NCBI GenBank assembly: GCA_000621405.1
Contig: JHYK01000003.1
Coordinates: 1 to 64,000, forward strand
Source: Lachnospiraceae bacterium AC3007
GTDB taxonomy: Bacteria; Bacillota; Clostridia; Lachnospirales; Lachnospiraceae
DNA: 64,000 bases
Direction of reading: 5' to 3'
The position numbers were made by a program, and so were the translations under genes. The notes beneath the pieces are model-generated. The model made no database searches and was not told the origin of the DNA. It saw only the letters and a list, made by a program, of their open reading frames with translations. Shown here piece after piece: positions 8,452 to 17,002 of the stretch. Each line of letters begins with the position of its first letter. Position 1 is the first letter of the stretch.

Positions 8452-9486
8452 ATGAAACTTATCAAAACTGAGGATGCGGCAGGCCATGTGCTGTGCCATG
8501 ATATCACGCAGATAATCCCCGGAGTCAGAAAGGGGCCTGTCTTCAGAAAGGGCCATGTGGTTACCTCGGAGGATATTCCCGTGCTTCTGTCCGTAGGAAA
8601 GGAAAACCTGTATGTATGGGAGAAGCATGAGGGAGAGCTCCATGAGGATGAAGCAGCCGGGATCCTTCGTGATATCTGCATTGGAGATTCAGAAGCATTT
8701 GAATCATCCGGACCGTCTGAGGGCAAGATAACCGTGACAGCGGCAGTTGACGGTCTCTTAAAAATAGACTCAGCAAGGCTTAAGGCCGTTAATTCTCTCG
8801 GACAGATGATGATAGCTTCAACGCACGGCAACTTCCCTGTGAGAAAAGGCGATAAGGTGGCGGGCTTCAGGATCATCCCTCTTGTGATCGAGAAGGAGAA
8901 GATGGATAAAGCAGTACAGACGGCAGGAGACAGTCCGCTGATCACTATACTGCCTTTTAAGGAGATGAAGGCAGGGATTGTCACGACCGGCAATGAAGTA
9001 GCGAAGAGGCTCATCAAAGATGCCTTTGGACCGGTGCTAAAGGACAAACTGTCAGAGTATGATGTACCTGTTATCGGACAGGAGATACTTCCGGATGATG
9101 CTGAGGGGATAACAGAAGCCATACTTCGCTTTGCAGGTAATGGGGCTGATATGGTGCTCGTGTCCGGAGGCATGAGCGTGGACCCTGATGACAGGACGCC
9201 GAAGGCCATAAAGGACAGCGGGGCTGATATCGTATCATACGGGGCGCCGACTCTTCCGGGGGCCATGTTCTTATTATCATATCTTGAGTATGAGGACAGG
9301 ACTATACCGGTGATGGGGCTCCCGGGATGCGTGATGTATGCGAGACGCACCGTGTTTGATCTGGTGCTTCCCAGAGTCATTGCGGGCGAGCGGATCACTG
9401 CCGACGACCTTGCTTCATACGGAGAAGGCGGGCTGTGCCTGGGATGTGACGAGTGCCGCTTCCCTGACTGCGGCTTCGGGAAATAA
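8452..9486 (+). CDS. MoeA-like molybdopterin-binding protein
   Basis: A 344-residue protein with a MoCF-binding (MPTase-like) core at about 165-330: AGIVTTGNEVAK, LVSGGMSVDPDDRTP and VMGLPGCVMYARR. The N-terminal half is shorter than in MoeA and lacks the usual MoeA swivel motif. Clostridia often carry such a second MoeA-like protein beside moeA/mobAB; a role in handling or sulfuration of the cofactor is inferred. The C-terminus has a compact Cys cluster, LCLGCDECRFPDCGFGK, that could bind metal or a cofactor. The ATG follows the mobAB stop directly, so the pair is coupled. Confidence 0.85.
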   Translation: MKLIKTEDAAGHVLCHDITQIIPGVRKGPVFRKGHVVTSEDIPVLLSVGKENLYVWEKHEGELHEDEAAGILRDICIGDSEAFESSGPSEGKITVTAAVDGLLKIDSARLKAVNSLGQMMIASTHGNFPVRKGDKVAGFRIIPLVIEKEKMDKAVQTAGDSPLITILPFKEMKAGIVTTGNEVAKRLIKDAFGPVLKDKLSEYDVPVIGQEILPDDAEGITEAILRFAGNGADMVLVSGGMSVDPDDRTPKAIKDSGADIVSYGAPTLPGAMFLLSYLEYEDRTIPVMGLPGCVMYARRTVFDLVLPRVIAGERITADDLASYGEGGLCLGCDECRFPDCGFGK

Positions 9487-9543
9487 TACCGAATGACAGT
9501 ACTCACGGCATAAGAAGGATCAGGTTACTACGGAGAACAACAA

Positions 9544-10029
9544 ATGGATGGACTTACTCATATCGATGACAAAGGAAACGCAGTGATGGTAGATGTGACG
9601 GAGAAAGCCATAACCGTCAGGACTGCAAAAGCCAGCGGGATAATAAGGATGAAAGAAGAGGTGATCACTGCCGTGGCAGAAGGCTCTGTGCCTAAAGGTG
9701 ATGTGCTCGCCACAGCAAGGATAGCGGGCATAATGGCAGCCAAGAGGACACCCGATCTTATACCGCTGTGCCATCCGCTGCTTCTTACTCAGGTTAAGGT
9801 GGAATTTGAAGTACTGAAGGATGAAGGCTGCATTCGTTGCGAATGCTCGGTAAGACTCGAGGGAAAGACCGGAGCCGAGATGGAGGCTCTGACCGGAGTG
9901 AGCGCAGCGCTCCTTACCGTCTACGATATGTGCAAGGCCATGGATAAGACAATGGAGATCGATGATATCCGTCTTGAAGAGAAAACAGGCGGAAAGAGCG
10001 GTCATTACAATCGAAACGGAGAAAAATGA
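9544..10029 (+). CDS. moaC: Cyclic pyranopterin monophosphate synthase MoaC
   Basis: A 161-residue MoaC, which with MoaA converts GTP to cyclic pyranopterin monophosphate, the first step of molybdenum cofactor synthesis. Landmarks are the N-terminal [14 protein letters not shown], the LIPLCHPL segment with active-site His, the [20 protein letters not shown] helix and the terminal EKTGGKSGH with the catalytic Lys. Length is normal. GGAG at 9531-9534 supports ATG 9544. The spacer from the previous gene is 57 bases and holds no recognised site. Confidence 0.96.
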   Translation: MDGLTHIDDKGNAVMVDVTEKAITVRTAKASGIIRMKEEVITAVAEGSVPKGDVLATARIAGIMAAKRTPDLIPLCHPLLLTQVKVEFEVLKDEGCIRCECSVRLEGKTGAEMEALTGVSAALLTVYDMCKAMDKTMEIDDIRLEEKTGGKSGHYNRNGEK

Positions 10030-10030
10030 A

Positions 10031-10858
10031 ATGAAGAGAATAAGTAAGATAATAACAGCAATAACAATGAGTGCCGTGCTTCTTGCAGGATGCGGATCTT
10101 CTGCACAGGAGCAGACACAGGCTCCCAATGCTGCACAGTCAACCGACAGAAATACCTCGCAGGATAAGGTGTCACTTACTATCCTTGCCGCTGCATCACT
10201 TACGGATGTATGCGATGAACTTAAGGGGATCTATGAGACAGAGAATCCGGGAGTGGAACTTGTATTCTCTTACGGAGGATCCGGTGCTCTGCAGACACAG
10301 ATCGAGGAAGGGGCACCCTGCGATGTCTTCTTCTCAGCCGCCGAAAAACAGATGAATGCTCTTAAGGAGGAGGATCTTATTGACGAAGACAGCGTACAGA
10401 ACCTTCTCGAGAACAAGATAGTGCTTATAGTTCCGAAGGGATCATCATCTTCCATTTCATCATTTGAAGATGCAGTTGATAAGGCGGAGATGATAGGACT
10501 GGGGGAACCGGAGAGCGTCCCAGCAGGACAGTATGCGGAAGAGGTTTTTGACAGCCTCGGGATACTTGACGATGTAAAAGCAAAAGCTAACTACGGACAG
10601 GATGTGCGAACTGTGCTGACCTGGGTAGAGGAAGGAGACGTGGACTGCGGAGTCGTGTATGCGACTGATGCCTATACCTCGGACAAGGTTGAGATAGTAT
10701 GCACTGCGCCGGAAGGATCGTGCAAGCAGGTCATCTATCCTGCGGGTATTGTTTCTTCTTCCGGAAATAAGGACGCTGCCGCAGCGCTTATTGAGTTTTT
10801 CGCAGGTGACAGAGCATCGGAACTGTTTGAGAAGTATGGATTTACTCCGCTGGATTAA
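10031..10858 (+). CDS. modA: Molybdate ABC transporter substrate-binding lipoprotein
   Basis: A 275-residue ModA-type lipoprotein that captures molybdate (or tungstate) outside the membrane. ATG 10031 follows the moaC stop by one base and has GGAG eight bases upstream; the longer frame from 9962 lies inside moaC and is rejected. The lipobox LLAGC is followed by a Gln/Thr/Ser linker and the binding fold: LTILAAASLTDV, FSYGGSGALQTQIEEGAPCDVFFSA, and VPAGQYAEEV, all typical of ModA, including the Ser residues that coordinate the oxyanion. It is followed by modB after 11 bases. Confidence 0.95.
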   Translation: MKRISKIITAITMSAVLLAGCGSSAQEQTQAPNAAQSTDRNTSQDKVSLTILAAASLTDVCDELKGIYETENPGVELVFSYGGSGALQTQIEEGAPCDVFFSAAEKQMNALKEEDLIDEDSVQNLLENKIVLIVPKGSSSSISSFEDAVDKAEMIGLGEPESVPAGQYAEEVFDSLGILDDVKAKANYGQDVRTVLTWVEEGDVDCGVVYATDAYTSDKVEIVCTAPEGSCKQVIYPAGIVSSSGNKDAAAALIEFFAGDRASELFEKYGFTPLD

Positions 10859-10869
10859 AGAGGTCTGAC

Positions 10870-11559
10870 ATGGAACTGTCACCCTTATGGATATCATTAA
10901 AAGTGGCGGTTTTAGCCACATTGTTTTCTTTTGCGCTGGGGGTTACGGCAGCAAGGCTGGTCTCGGGAGCAAAGAAAGGGAAGTTCCTGTGGGATTCCCT
11001 TTTATCGCTCCCGCTGGTCCTGCCTCCTACGGTGACGGGGTTTTTCCTTCTCATCCTGTTCGGTAGGAATACATATCTCGGGAAGTTTTTTTCTCATATT
11101 GGAACTGATATCATCTTTACAGCCCGGGGAGCTGTGATCGCAGCCTTTGTGGTCTCGTTCCCGATAGTATACAGGACGGTCCGGGGAGCGTTTGAGAATA
11201 TGGATCATGAGCTTGTAGACGTGGCAAGAATGTGCGGATACTCGGATGTCGGGATCTTGTTTAAGGTATATATCCCAATGTGCTGGCAGGAGATCACGGC
11301 TGCCTGTGTGATCGCTTTTGCGCGCGCCATAGGTGAATTCGGAGCGACTATAATGATAGCAGGTAACCTTCCCGGGAAGACAAGGACCATGTCCACTGCA
11401 GTCTATACGGCGATGCAGAGCGGGAACAGAGCTGAAGCATACAGGTGGGTTGCGGTGATACTTGCGCTTTCTTTTATCGTGCTCATGATCCTTAATATCT
11501 TCGGCATGAGAACTTACAGCCGTGAATACATACCGGGCAGGAAAAGGAGCAGGACTTGA
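10870..11559 (+). CDS. modB: Molybdate ABC transporter permease
   Basis: A 229-residue ModB permease with five or six transmembrane helices. The EAA loop that contacts the ATPase is visible as ELVDVARMCGYSDVGILFKVYIPMCWQ, shown here in two halves: ELVDVARMCGYS and DVGILFKVYIPM. LPLVLPPTVTGFFLL is the typical N-terminal permease motif. It forms the membrane channel for the ModA-bound oxyanion. No modC ATPase follows; the next gene, moaA, overlaps by four bases. The permease must therefore use an ATPase encoded elsewhere. Confidence 0.95.
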   Translation: MELSPLWISLKVAVLATLFSFALGVTAARLVSGAKKGKFLWDSLLSLPLVLPPTVTGFFLLILFGRNTYLGKFFSHIGTDIIFTARGAVIAAFVVSFPIVYRTVRGAFENMDHELVDVARMCGYSDVGILFKVYIPMCWQEITAACVIAFARAIGEFGATIMIAGNLPGKTRTMSTAVYTAMQSGNRAEAYRWVAVILALSFIVLMILNIFGMRTYSREYIPGRKRSRT

Positions 11560-12536
11560 CTGACGGATCAGGCAGAGAAATAGATTATCTCAGGATATCA
11601 CTTACAGACAAGTGCAATCTCAGATGTGAGTATTGCATGCCGAAGGAAGGTATCAGGCATCTTGAGCACAAAGAGGTTCTTTCTCTTGAGGAATTTGTCC
11701 GGATCGCGGGCATATTGTCGGAACTTGGCATCAAAAGAGTAAGGCTTACCGGCGGAGAGCCGCTGGTGAAGAAGGGATTGACGGATCTTGTCAGGATGCT
11801 TCACCATATCAGCCCCGGACTTGATATATGCATGACCACGAACGGAAGTCTCCTGTCCGGATTCGCCCATGGCCTTAAGATTGCCGGACTGCGGAGCGTC
11901 AATGTAAGCCTTGATACGCTGGATCCCGTAACATTCAAGACTATCACAGGATCGGATGATCTGAAGAGTGTACTGGACGGTATAGGGAGCGCAGTGGATG
12001 AAGGATTTGAGGTCAGACTTAACAGCGTTATACTGCGAGGGATCAATGAGGATGATGTCATTCCTCTTACCGAGTATGCTTCAAAAACTGGCGTGGATCT
12101 CAGATTCATAGAGCTGATGCCCATAGGCTGCGGAGTCCGGTTCGAGGGGATACCGTCAGATGAACTAGTGAAGATACTTGAGGATCGGTACGGGATCTCA
12201 CAGGAGGTAGACTCAGATAGCATCGGTACGGGCAGGGGACCTGCTGTGTATCGGAGATTTGCAGGATACCCGGGACGTATCGGTTTTATCAGTCCTTTAT
12301 CGCATGGATTTTGCGAGAGGTGCAACCGGATAAGGCTCACATCCGCGGGCTTTTTGAAACTCTGTCTGGAGCATCCTGACGGTATCGATCTTAAGAGTTC
12401 CTTAAGGTCCGGAGCGGGTGACGATGAGATCAAAGAGATGATAAGGCAGGCTATACTCAGAAAGCCTGCTGCCCACAGATTTGCTGCGGGAGGCAGCGCG
12501 GAAGATGACAGAAAGATGGTTCAGATCGGAGGTTAA
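11556..12536 (+). CDS. moaA: GTP 3',8-cyclase MoaA
   Basis: A 326-residue radical SAM enzyme for the first step of molybdenum cofactor synthesis. The N-terminal cluster motif is CNLRCEYCMP; the C-terminal second [4Fe-4S] site is visible as FCERCNRIRLTSAGFLKLCL. The start is a TTG at 11556 that overlaps the modB stop, with AAAGGAG at 11543-11549; no in-frame ATG is suitably placed. The family's C-terminal Gly-Gly tail, needed for activity, is present as QIGG. It works with MoaC at 9544. Confidence 0.96.
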   Translation: MTDGSGREIDYLRISLTDKCNLRCEYCMPKEGIRHLEHKEVLSLEEFVRIAGILSELGIKRVRLTGGEPLVKKGLTDLVRMLHHISPGLDICMTTNGSLLSGFAHGLKIAGLRSVNVSLDTLDPVTFKTITGSDDLKSVLDGIGSAVDEGFEVRLNSVILRGINEDDVIPLTEYASKTGVDLRFIELMPIGCGVRFEGIPSDELVKILEDRYGISQEVDSDSIGTGRGPAVYRRFAGYPGRIGFISPLSHGFCERCNRIRLTSAGFLKLCLEHPDGIDLKSSLRSGAGDDEIKEMIRQAILRKPAAHRFAAGGSAEDDRKMVQIGG

Positions 12537-12541
12537 GCTTT

Positions 12542-13450
12542 ATGGGCAGGATAGAGGCAGTATGCATAAGTAGGGAGAAGGGTAACGTAAAGCACAGCAC
12601 AGACAGCGGCATCCTCGTTAAGGACTTCGGACTTGAAGGTGATGCCCATGCCGGAAGTGAAAGACAGGTAAGCCTTCTCTCCGCAGAAAAGGTCGAGGCT
12701 TTTAAGCAGGCAATGGAAGGCAAGGTCGATATCTCTCCCGGTGTCTTCGGTGAGAATCTCCTTGTATCGGGGTATGATCTGGCATTGATGAGTGTTGGGA
12801 CAAGACTCAGGAGCGGGGAAGCTATTTTGGAGATCACACAGATCGGAAAGCAATGTCATACGGGCTGTGAGATATCAAAGATAGCGGGGAAATGCATCAT
12901 GCCCAGAGAAGGAGTATTTGCCAGGGTTCTTAAGGGTGGAGAGATAAGGCCCCAAGATGAGATAAGTGTGGTATTAAGAGCGGCAGTGATAACCTCAAGC
13001 GACAGGTCTTACAGGGGTGAGAGAGAGGATAAGAGCGGTCTGCTGATAGTCGAGCATCTGGAAGACATGGGATATCAGGTAACTGAGAGCGTCCTTATTC
13101 CCGATGATGAGGACAGGATGCACGAGGAACTCGTGCGGATAGCTGACAGCGGTCTGTGCGACCTGATCCTTACCACAGGCGGAACGGGCTTTTCTGAAAG
13201 AGACAGAGTGCCTGAAGCAACGATGCGGGCAGCTGAAAGGAACGCTCCGGGTATAGCGGAGGCTGTAAGAGCCTACAGCATGAGCATAACTCCCAAAGCG
13301 ATGCTAAGCCGCGCCGCCAGTGTCATCCGCGGGAGGACACTTATCGTCAATCTTCCGGGAAGCCCCAAGGCAGTGAAAGAATGTCTTGATTTCCTGCTTC
13401 CGTCTCTGGAACACGGGCTTATGATCCTAAGGGGAGAAGCTGACGGGTGA
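12542..13450 (+). CDS. MOSC domain - MogA/MoaB fusion
   Basis: A 302-residue fusion. Residues about 1-140 are a MOSC domain (DSGILVKDFGLEGDAHAG, GVFGENLLVSG, GKQCHTGCEI with the conserved Cys), a sulfur/molybdenum-handling fold. Residues about 145-300 are a MogA/MoaB-type molybdopterin adenylyltransferase: AVITSSDRSYRGEREDKSG, LILTTGGTGFSERDRVPEA and LPGSPKAVKECLDFLLP. The fusion probably links adenylylation of molybdopterin to later sulfur or metal handling. It is the last gene of the molybdenum cluster, five bases after moaA. Confidence 0.92.
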   Translation: MGRIEAVCISREKGNVKHSTDSGILVKDFGLEGDAHAGSERQVSLLSAEKVEAFKQAMEGKVDISPGVFGENLLVSGYDLALMSVGTRLRSGEAILEITQIGKQCHTGCEISKIAGKCIMPREGVFARVLKGGEIRPQDEISVVLRAAVITSSDRSYRGEREDKSGLLIVEHLEDMGYQVTESVLIPDDEDRMHEELVRIADSGLCDLILTTGGTGFSERDRVPEATMRAAERNAPGIAEAVRAYSMSITPKAMLSRAASVIRGRTLIVNLPGSPKAVKECLDFLLPSLEHGLMILRGEADG

Positions 13451-13488
13451 GAAAACAAAGGTTGGGCTCCTGCTGTTGCTCCGGGAGA

Positions 13489-13520
13489 AACTATGCACCT
13501 GCAAGAGGATATGTTATAAT
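13489..13520 (+). promoter_or_regulatory. Promoter for ptsI with a shared upstream element
   Basis: TATAAT at 13515-13520 (preceded by TGT, an extended -10) lies 12 bases after AACTATGCACCTGC (13489-13502). No TTGACA-like -35 is present; the 14-mer covers that position. The same 14-mer stands 13 bases before TATAAT at the rnf promoter (20184-20216). Confidence 0.5.
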
Positions 13521-13561
13521 CAAAAAGGTATTATATCTTTGTTTTGAGACAGGGGGGGCCG

Positions 13562-15190
13562 GTGCTTAAGATCGAAGGCAAGAGTCTTGCGCAGGGTGCT
13601 GCGATCGGCAAGATCCATTTTTACAGACAGGCTGAATACGAGATAGATGAAGGCGATTATGATGATTCCGATGCCGAGATAGCAAGGTTTGAGGCTGCTA
13701 TGGAGGCAGTAAAGGAGCACAAATTCGCCCTCGCCGAGGCCGCCGAGGCCAATTCAGACAATGAAGGCGCCATGGTCTTTGTGTCTCATGTTGCTCTGCT
13801 TGAGGACAAGGGACTGATAAGGCGCGTCGAGGATTATATCAGGGAACTCAGGAAGTGCGCAGAGTTCGGCGTTAAGATCGGATTTAATGACGTCGCAGAT
13901 GACATCAGGAGTCTCCCGGATCCATATATCATGCGCAGGAGTGACGATATCCTGGAGCTGGAGAAGGAAGTGCTCGAGGAGCTCATGGGCAATGCCAAGG
14001 GCATATCCTTTGGCAAGGATCCTTATATCCTTGCTGCATATGATCTTACAGCGTCGGAGGTGGCGCGTCTGGACCGCAAGCATGTGGTCGCTATCATCCT
14101 TAAGGAAGGCAATCACAATACACACGCTTCCATACTTGCCAAGGGACTCGGGATCCCATGCGTCATCAGGGCCGATAAGCTTGCATACGCAAGTGACGGC
14201 AGAGATGCCATAGTAGACGGAAGCTCAGGCACTATCTATATCGAGCCCGATGAGGATACCCTTAAGCATTATAAGGAAGTCATGAAGGAGAATAAAAAAT
14301 TCGCTGATTCCCTTATGAGGCTCAAAGGCAAGATGACCATTACCAAGGACGGCAGGGAGGTAAGGCTTTATGCCAATATATCAACTCCCTATGATGTGGC
14401 GACTGTCCTTGAGAATGATGCTTCCGGCATAGGCCTTTTCAGATCTGATTTCCTCTTCCTCAAGGACAGGGAGTATCCGTCCGAGGAGGAGCAGTATCTG
14501 TCATATAAAAAAGTCGTGGAGGAGATGAATCCTCGTTCTGTCATAATTAGGACTGTGGATATCGGCTCCGACAAGAGTGTTCCGTATCTGCAGCTTCCCG
14601 AAGAGGACAACCCCGCCATGGGCATGCGGGCCATCAGGATAAGTCTTACAAGACGCGACTTTTTCAAGACGCAGTTAAGAGCCCTTCTTCGCGCATCTGC
14701 CTTCGGCAACTTAAGGATATTGCTGCCGATGATCACTTCGTCGGCAGAGCTCAAGGAGTGCAAGGAGATAATAAGGGAGTGCGAGGATGAGCTGAAGAAT
14801 GAACATATAGCCATGGGAAGCTATATGCTCGGAGTTATGATAGAGACTCCTGCATCTGTGTTCATAGTGGACCAGCTTGCGGAAGATGCGGATTTCTTCT
14901 CGGTAGGCACCAATGATCTCACCCAGTTCACTCTGGCGCTTGACAGGCAGAATCCCGCACTCGACAGATTCTTTGATCCGCATCATCCGGCGATAATAGA
15001 GATGATCAGGATGACGGTAGAGGCCGGTCACAGGCACGGATGTCTCGTCTTCATCTGCGGAGAGCTTGCAGGAGACACTTCCATGACCGAGACATTCATG
15101 TCGATGGGAGTGGATGCCCTGTCCGTTAATCCCCAGTCTGTGCTTCCTTTAAGACAGCGCATCAGAGAGCTTGACCTCAGCGGGAACTGA
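13562..15190 (+). CDS. ptsI: Phosphoenolpyruvate-protein phosphotransferase (PTS enzyme I)
   Basis: A 542-residue enzyme I, which passes phosphate from PEP to HPr in sugar uptake. The GTG at 13562, after a G-run ribosome site, gives the typical family start (LKIEGKSLAQGAAIGK); TTG 13544 is the alternative. The phosphohistidine region is GNHNTHASILAKGLGIP (His near 187), somewhat diverged from the usual GGxTSHxAI. The PEP-binding barrel shows GIGLFRSDFLFL, MGMRAIRISL, MIETPASV, SVGTNDLTQFTLALDR, and the catalytic Cys in FICGELAGD. Length is slightly short for the family. No HPr or sugar permease is nearby. Confidence 0.92.
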   Translation: MLKIEGKSLAQGAAIGKIHFYRQAEYEIDEGDYDDSDAEIARFEAAMEAVKEHKFALAEAAEANSDNEGAMVFVSHVALLEDKGLIRRVEDYIRELRKCAEFGVKIGFNDVADDIRSLPDPYIMRRSDDILELEKEVLEELMGNAKGISFGKDPYILAAYDLTASEVARLDRKHVVAIILKEGNHNTHASILAKGLGIPCVIRADKLAYASDGRDAIVDGSSGTIYIEPDEDTLKHYKEVMKENKKFADSLMRLKGKMTITKDGREVRLYANISTPYDVATVLENDASGIGLFRSDFLFLKDREYPSEEEQYLSYKKVVEEMNPRSVIIRTVDIGSDKSVPYLQLPEEDNPAMGMRAIRISLTRRDFFKTQLRALLRASAFGNLRILLPMITSSAELKECKEIIRECEDELKNEHIAMGSYMLGVMIETPASVFIVDQLAEDADFFSVGTNDLTQFTLALDRQNPALDRFFDPHHPAIIEMIRMTVEAGHRHGCLVFICGELAGDTSMTETFMSMGVDALSVNPQSVLPLRQRIRELDLSGN

Positions 15191-15246
15191 GATCGAATGG
15201 CGCGGATATAGGATATACATGTGAAAGCACATGCAGGAAAAGGATC

Positions 15247-16992
15247 ATGCCAAGAGAATTGTGGTATCCGATAAGCATTCCCGGTGACTACAGGGAATTA
15301 TCCAATGAATACGGTGTCTCGCCAGCAATGGCGAGACTTCTTGTCAACAGGATCGCAGACAGGAATGCTCGCGGCCCGCTTCCTTCTGCCGCTGATGCAG
15401 CGGAATATCTTTCCCCTGACGCGTCTGTGATATACACGTATGAGAAGCTTCCGGATATTGAAAAATGCACAGACATACTTCAGAGCGTCATCTCTTCGGG
15501 AAAAAAGATAAGAGTGATAGGCGATTATGATATAGACGGAGTATGCTCGACATATATCCTTTCGAATGGTTTACATAAAGCCGGGGCGAATGCAGACTAT
15601 GCCATACCGCACCGGATAACGGACGGATACGGACTCAATGAAAGGCTTATCAGAGAGGCTGCAGCGGCAGGGACAGACTGCGTGATCACCTGCGATAACG
15701 GTATCTCTGCATCGGCCCAGATCGACCTTGCCCACGAGCTCGGGATGACCATCATAGTGACCGATCACCATGAAGTCCCATACCATATGTTGGGGGATAC
15801 AAAGGTAGAGGATATACCAGATGCTGATGCGGTGGTTGACATAAAACGAAGCGACTCCAAATACGGGTTCACGGAAATATGCGGTGCCGTAGTTGCTTTC
15901 AAGGTGATAGCCGCTCTTTTTGACAGGCTCGGTATCGAAAGAGGGGCTCTGGAGGACTATGTGGAGCTGGCCGCATTCGCGACCATAGGTGATGTGATGC
16001 CGCTTGTAAAAGAGAACAGAGCCCTTGTAAAAGAAGGCCTTCGAAGACTGAAAGACACAACCAATCCCGGACTAAGGGCGCTTATCCGCGCTCAGGGGAT
16101 AGAGGGATCGGACATCATGCCTTATCATGTCGGATTCATATTAGGGCCCTGCATCAACGCTACCGGCAGACTGGCTTCAGCCGATAACGCTCTGGAGCTT
16201 CTTTACGCAGAAGATGAAAGGGAAGCCGAGAGACTTGCCGGTATGCTTGTCGCCATGAACAATGACCGCAGGGAGATGACAGACAAGGGCGTCGAGAAGG
16301 CCATGGAACTTGCGGGCTCCGATCTTATGAAGGACGACAGGGTGCTCGTCATCTATCTTCCCGACATGCATGAGTCGGTCGCCGGCATCATAGCAGGAAA
16401 GGTAAGAGAGAGGAGCGGCAAGCCGACCTTTGTACTTACGGACGGCGCAAATGAGATAAAAGGGTCCGGACGGTCGATAGATGACTTTGATATGCATGAG
16501 CTGATGACTAAGGCATCTGATCTCTTTTCAAAGTATGGAGGCCACAAGATGGCGGGCGGCATAAGCCTTAAGGATGGCGTGACACCGGAGGAGTTAAGAG
16601 AAAGATTCAACAGTATCTGCGGACTTACGGATGATGATCTGGTATCAAAGATCCGCTTTGACATGGCGCTTCCTTTTTCGTATGCGGATATGCGCCTTGC
16701 CGAAGATATATCGGGTCTTGAGCCCTTCGGCGTTGGGAATCCGAGACCGCTCTTTGCCGCAAAAGGTGTGGTATGCCAAAATATCAGCATCCTTGGCAAA
16801 GGGAGAAATGTATTGAAATGCAGAGCGACGGACGAAGGAGGAACGACTCTTAATGCGGTGTATTTCGGTGAAGCCGAGAGGTTTTCGGAATTCATCAAAT
16901 CCTCCGAAAGCATCAAGATCCTGTATTATCCTGAGATAAATGAATACAGGGATACCAGGTCACTTCAGATTATCATTCAGAGTTACTGTTAA
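15247..16992 (+). CDS. recJ: Single-strand-DNA-specific exonuclease RecJ
   Basis: A 581-residue RecJ, a 5'-3' exonuclease for recombination and mismatch repair. DHH phosphoesterase motifs are present: GDYDIDGVCSTYIL (motif I, near 93), ITCDNGISA (motif II) and VTDHHE (motif III, near 171). The DHHA1 domain appears as SGRSIDDFDMHELM and KYGGHKMAGG, and a C-terminal OB-like domain follows (LEPFGVGNPRPLFA). AGGAAAAGG supports the ATG. A small hairpin (CATGTG/CACATG, 15218-15233) sits just before the ribosome site. Confidence 0.94.
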   Translation: MPRELWYPISIPGDYRELSNEYGVSPAMARLLVNRIADRNARGPLPSAADAAEYLSPDASVIYTYEKLPDIEKCTDILQSVISSGKKIRVIGDYDIDGVCSTYILSNGLHKAGANADYAIPHRITDGYGLNERLIREAAAAGTDCVITCDNGISASAQIDLAHELGMTIIVTDHHEVPYHMLGDTKVEDIPDADAVVDIKRSDSKYGFTEICGAVVAFKVIAALFDRLGIERGALEDYVELAAFATIGDVMPLVKENRALVKEGLRRLKDTTNPGLRALIRAQGIEGSDIMPYHVGFILGPCINATGRLASADNALELLYAEDEREAERLAGMLVAMNNDRREMTDKGVEKAMELAGSDLMKDDRVLVIYLPDMHESVAGIIAGKVRERSGKPTFVLTDGANEIKGSGRSIDDFDMHELMTKASDLFSKYGGHKMAGGISLKDGVTPEELRERFNSICGLTDDDLVSKIRFDMALPFSYADMRLAEDISGLEPFGVGNPRPLFAAKGVVCQNISILGKGRNVLKCRATDEGGTTLNAVYFGEAERFSEFIKSSESIKILYYPEINEYRDTRSLQIIIQSYC

Positions 16993-17002
16993 AAGAGGGA
17001 AA

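Noticed and set aside
8265-9506. 413-residue minus-strand open frame opposite mobAB and the MoeA-like gene
   Set aside because: Ser/Pro-rich translation without motifs, fully opposite well-supported genes.
16940-17002. N-terminal extension of the hybrid kinase
   Set aside because: It overlaps the end of recJ; ATG 17003 has a good ribosome site and starts the signal segment.
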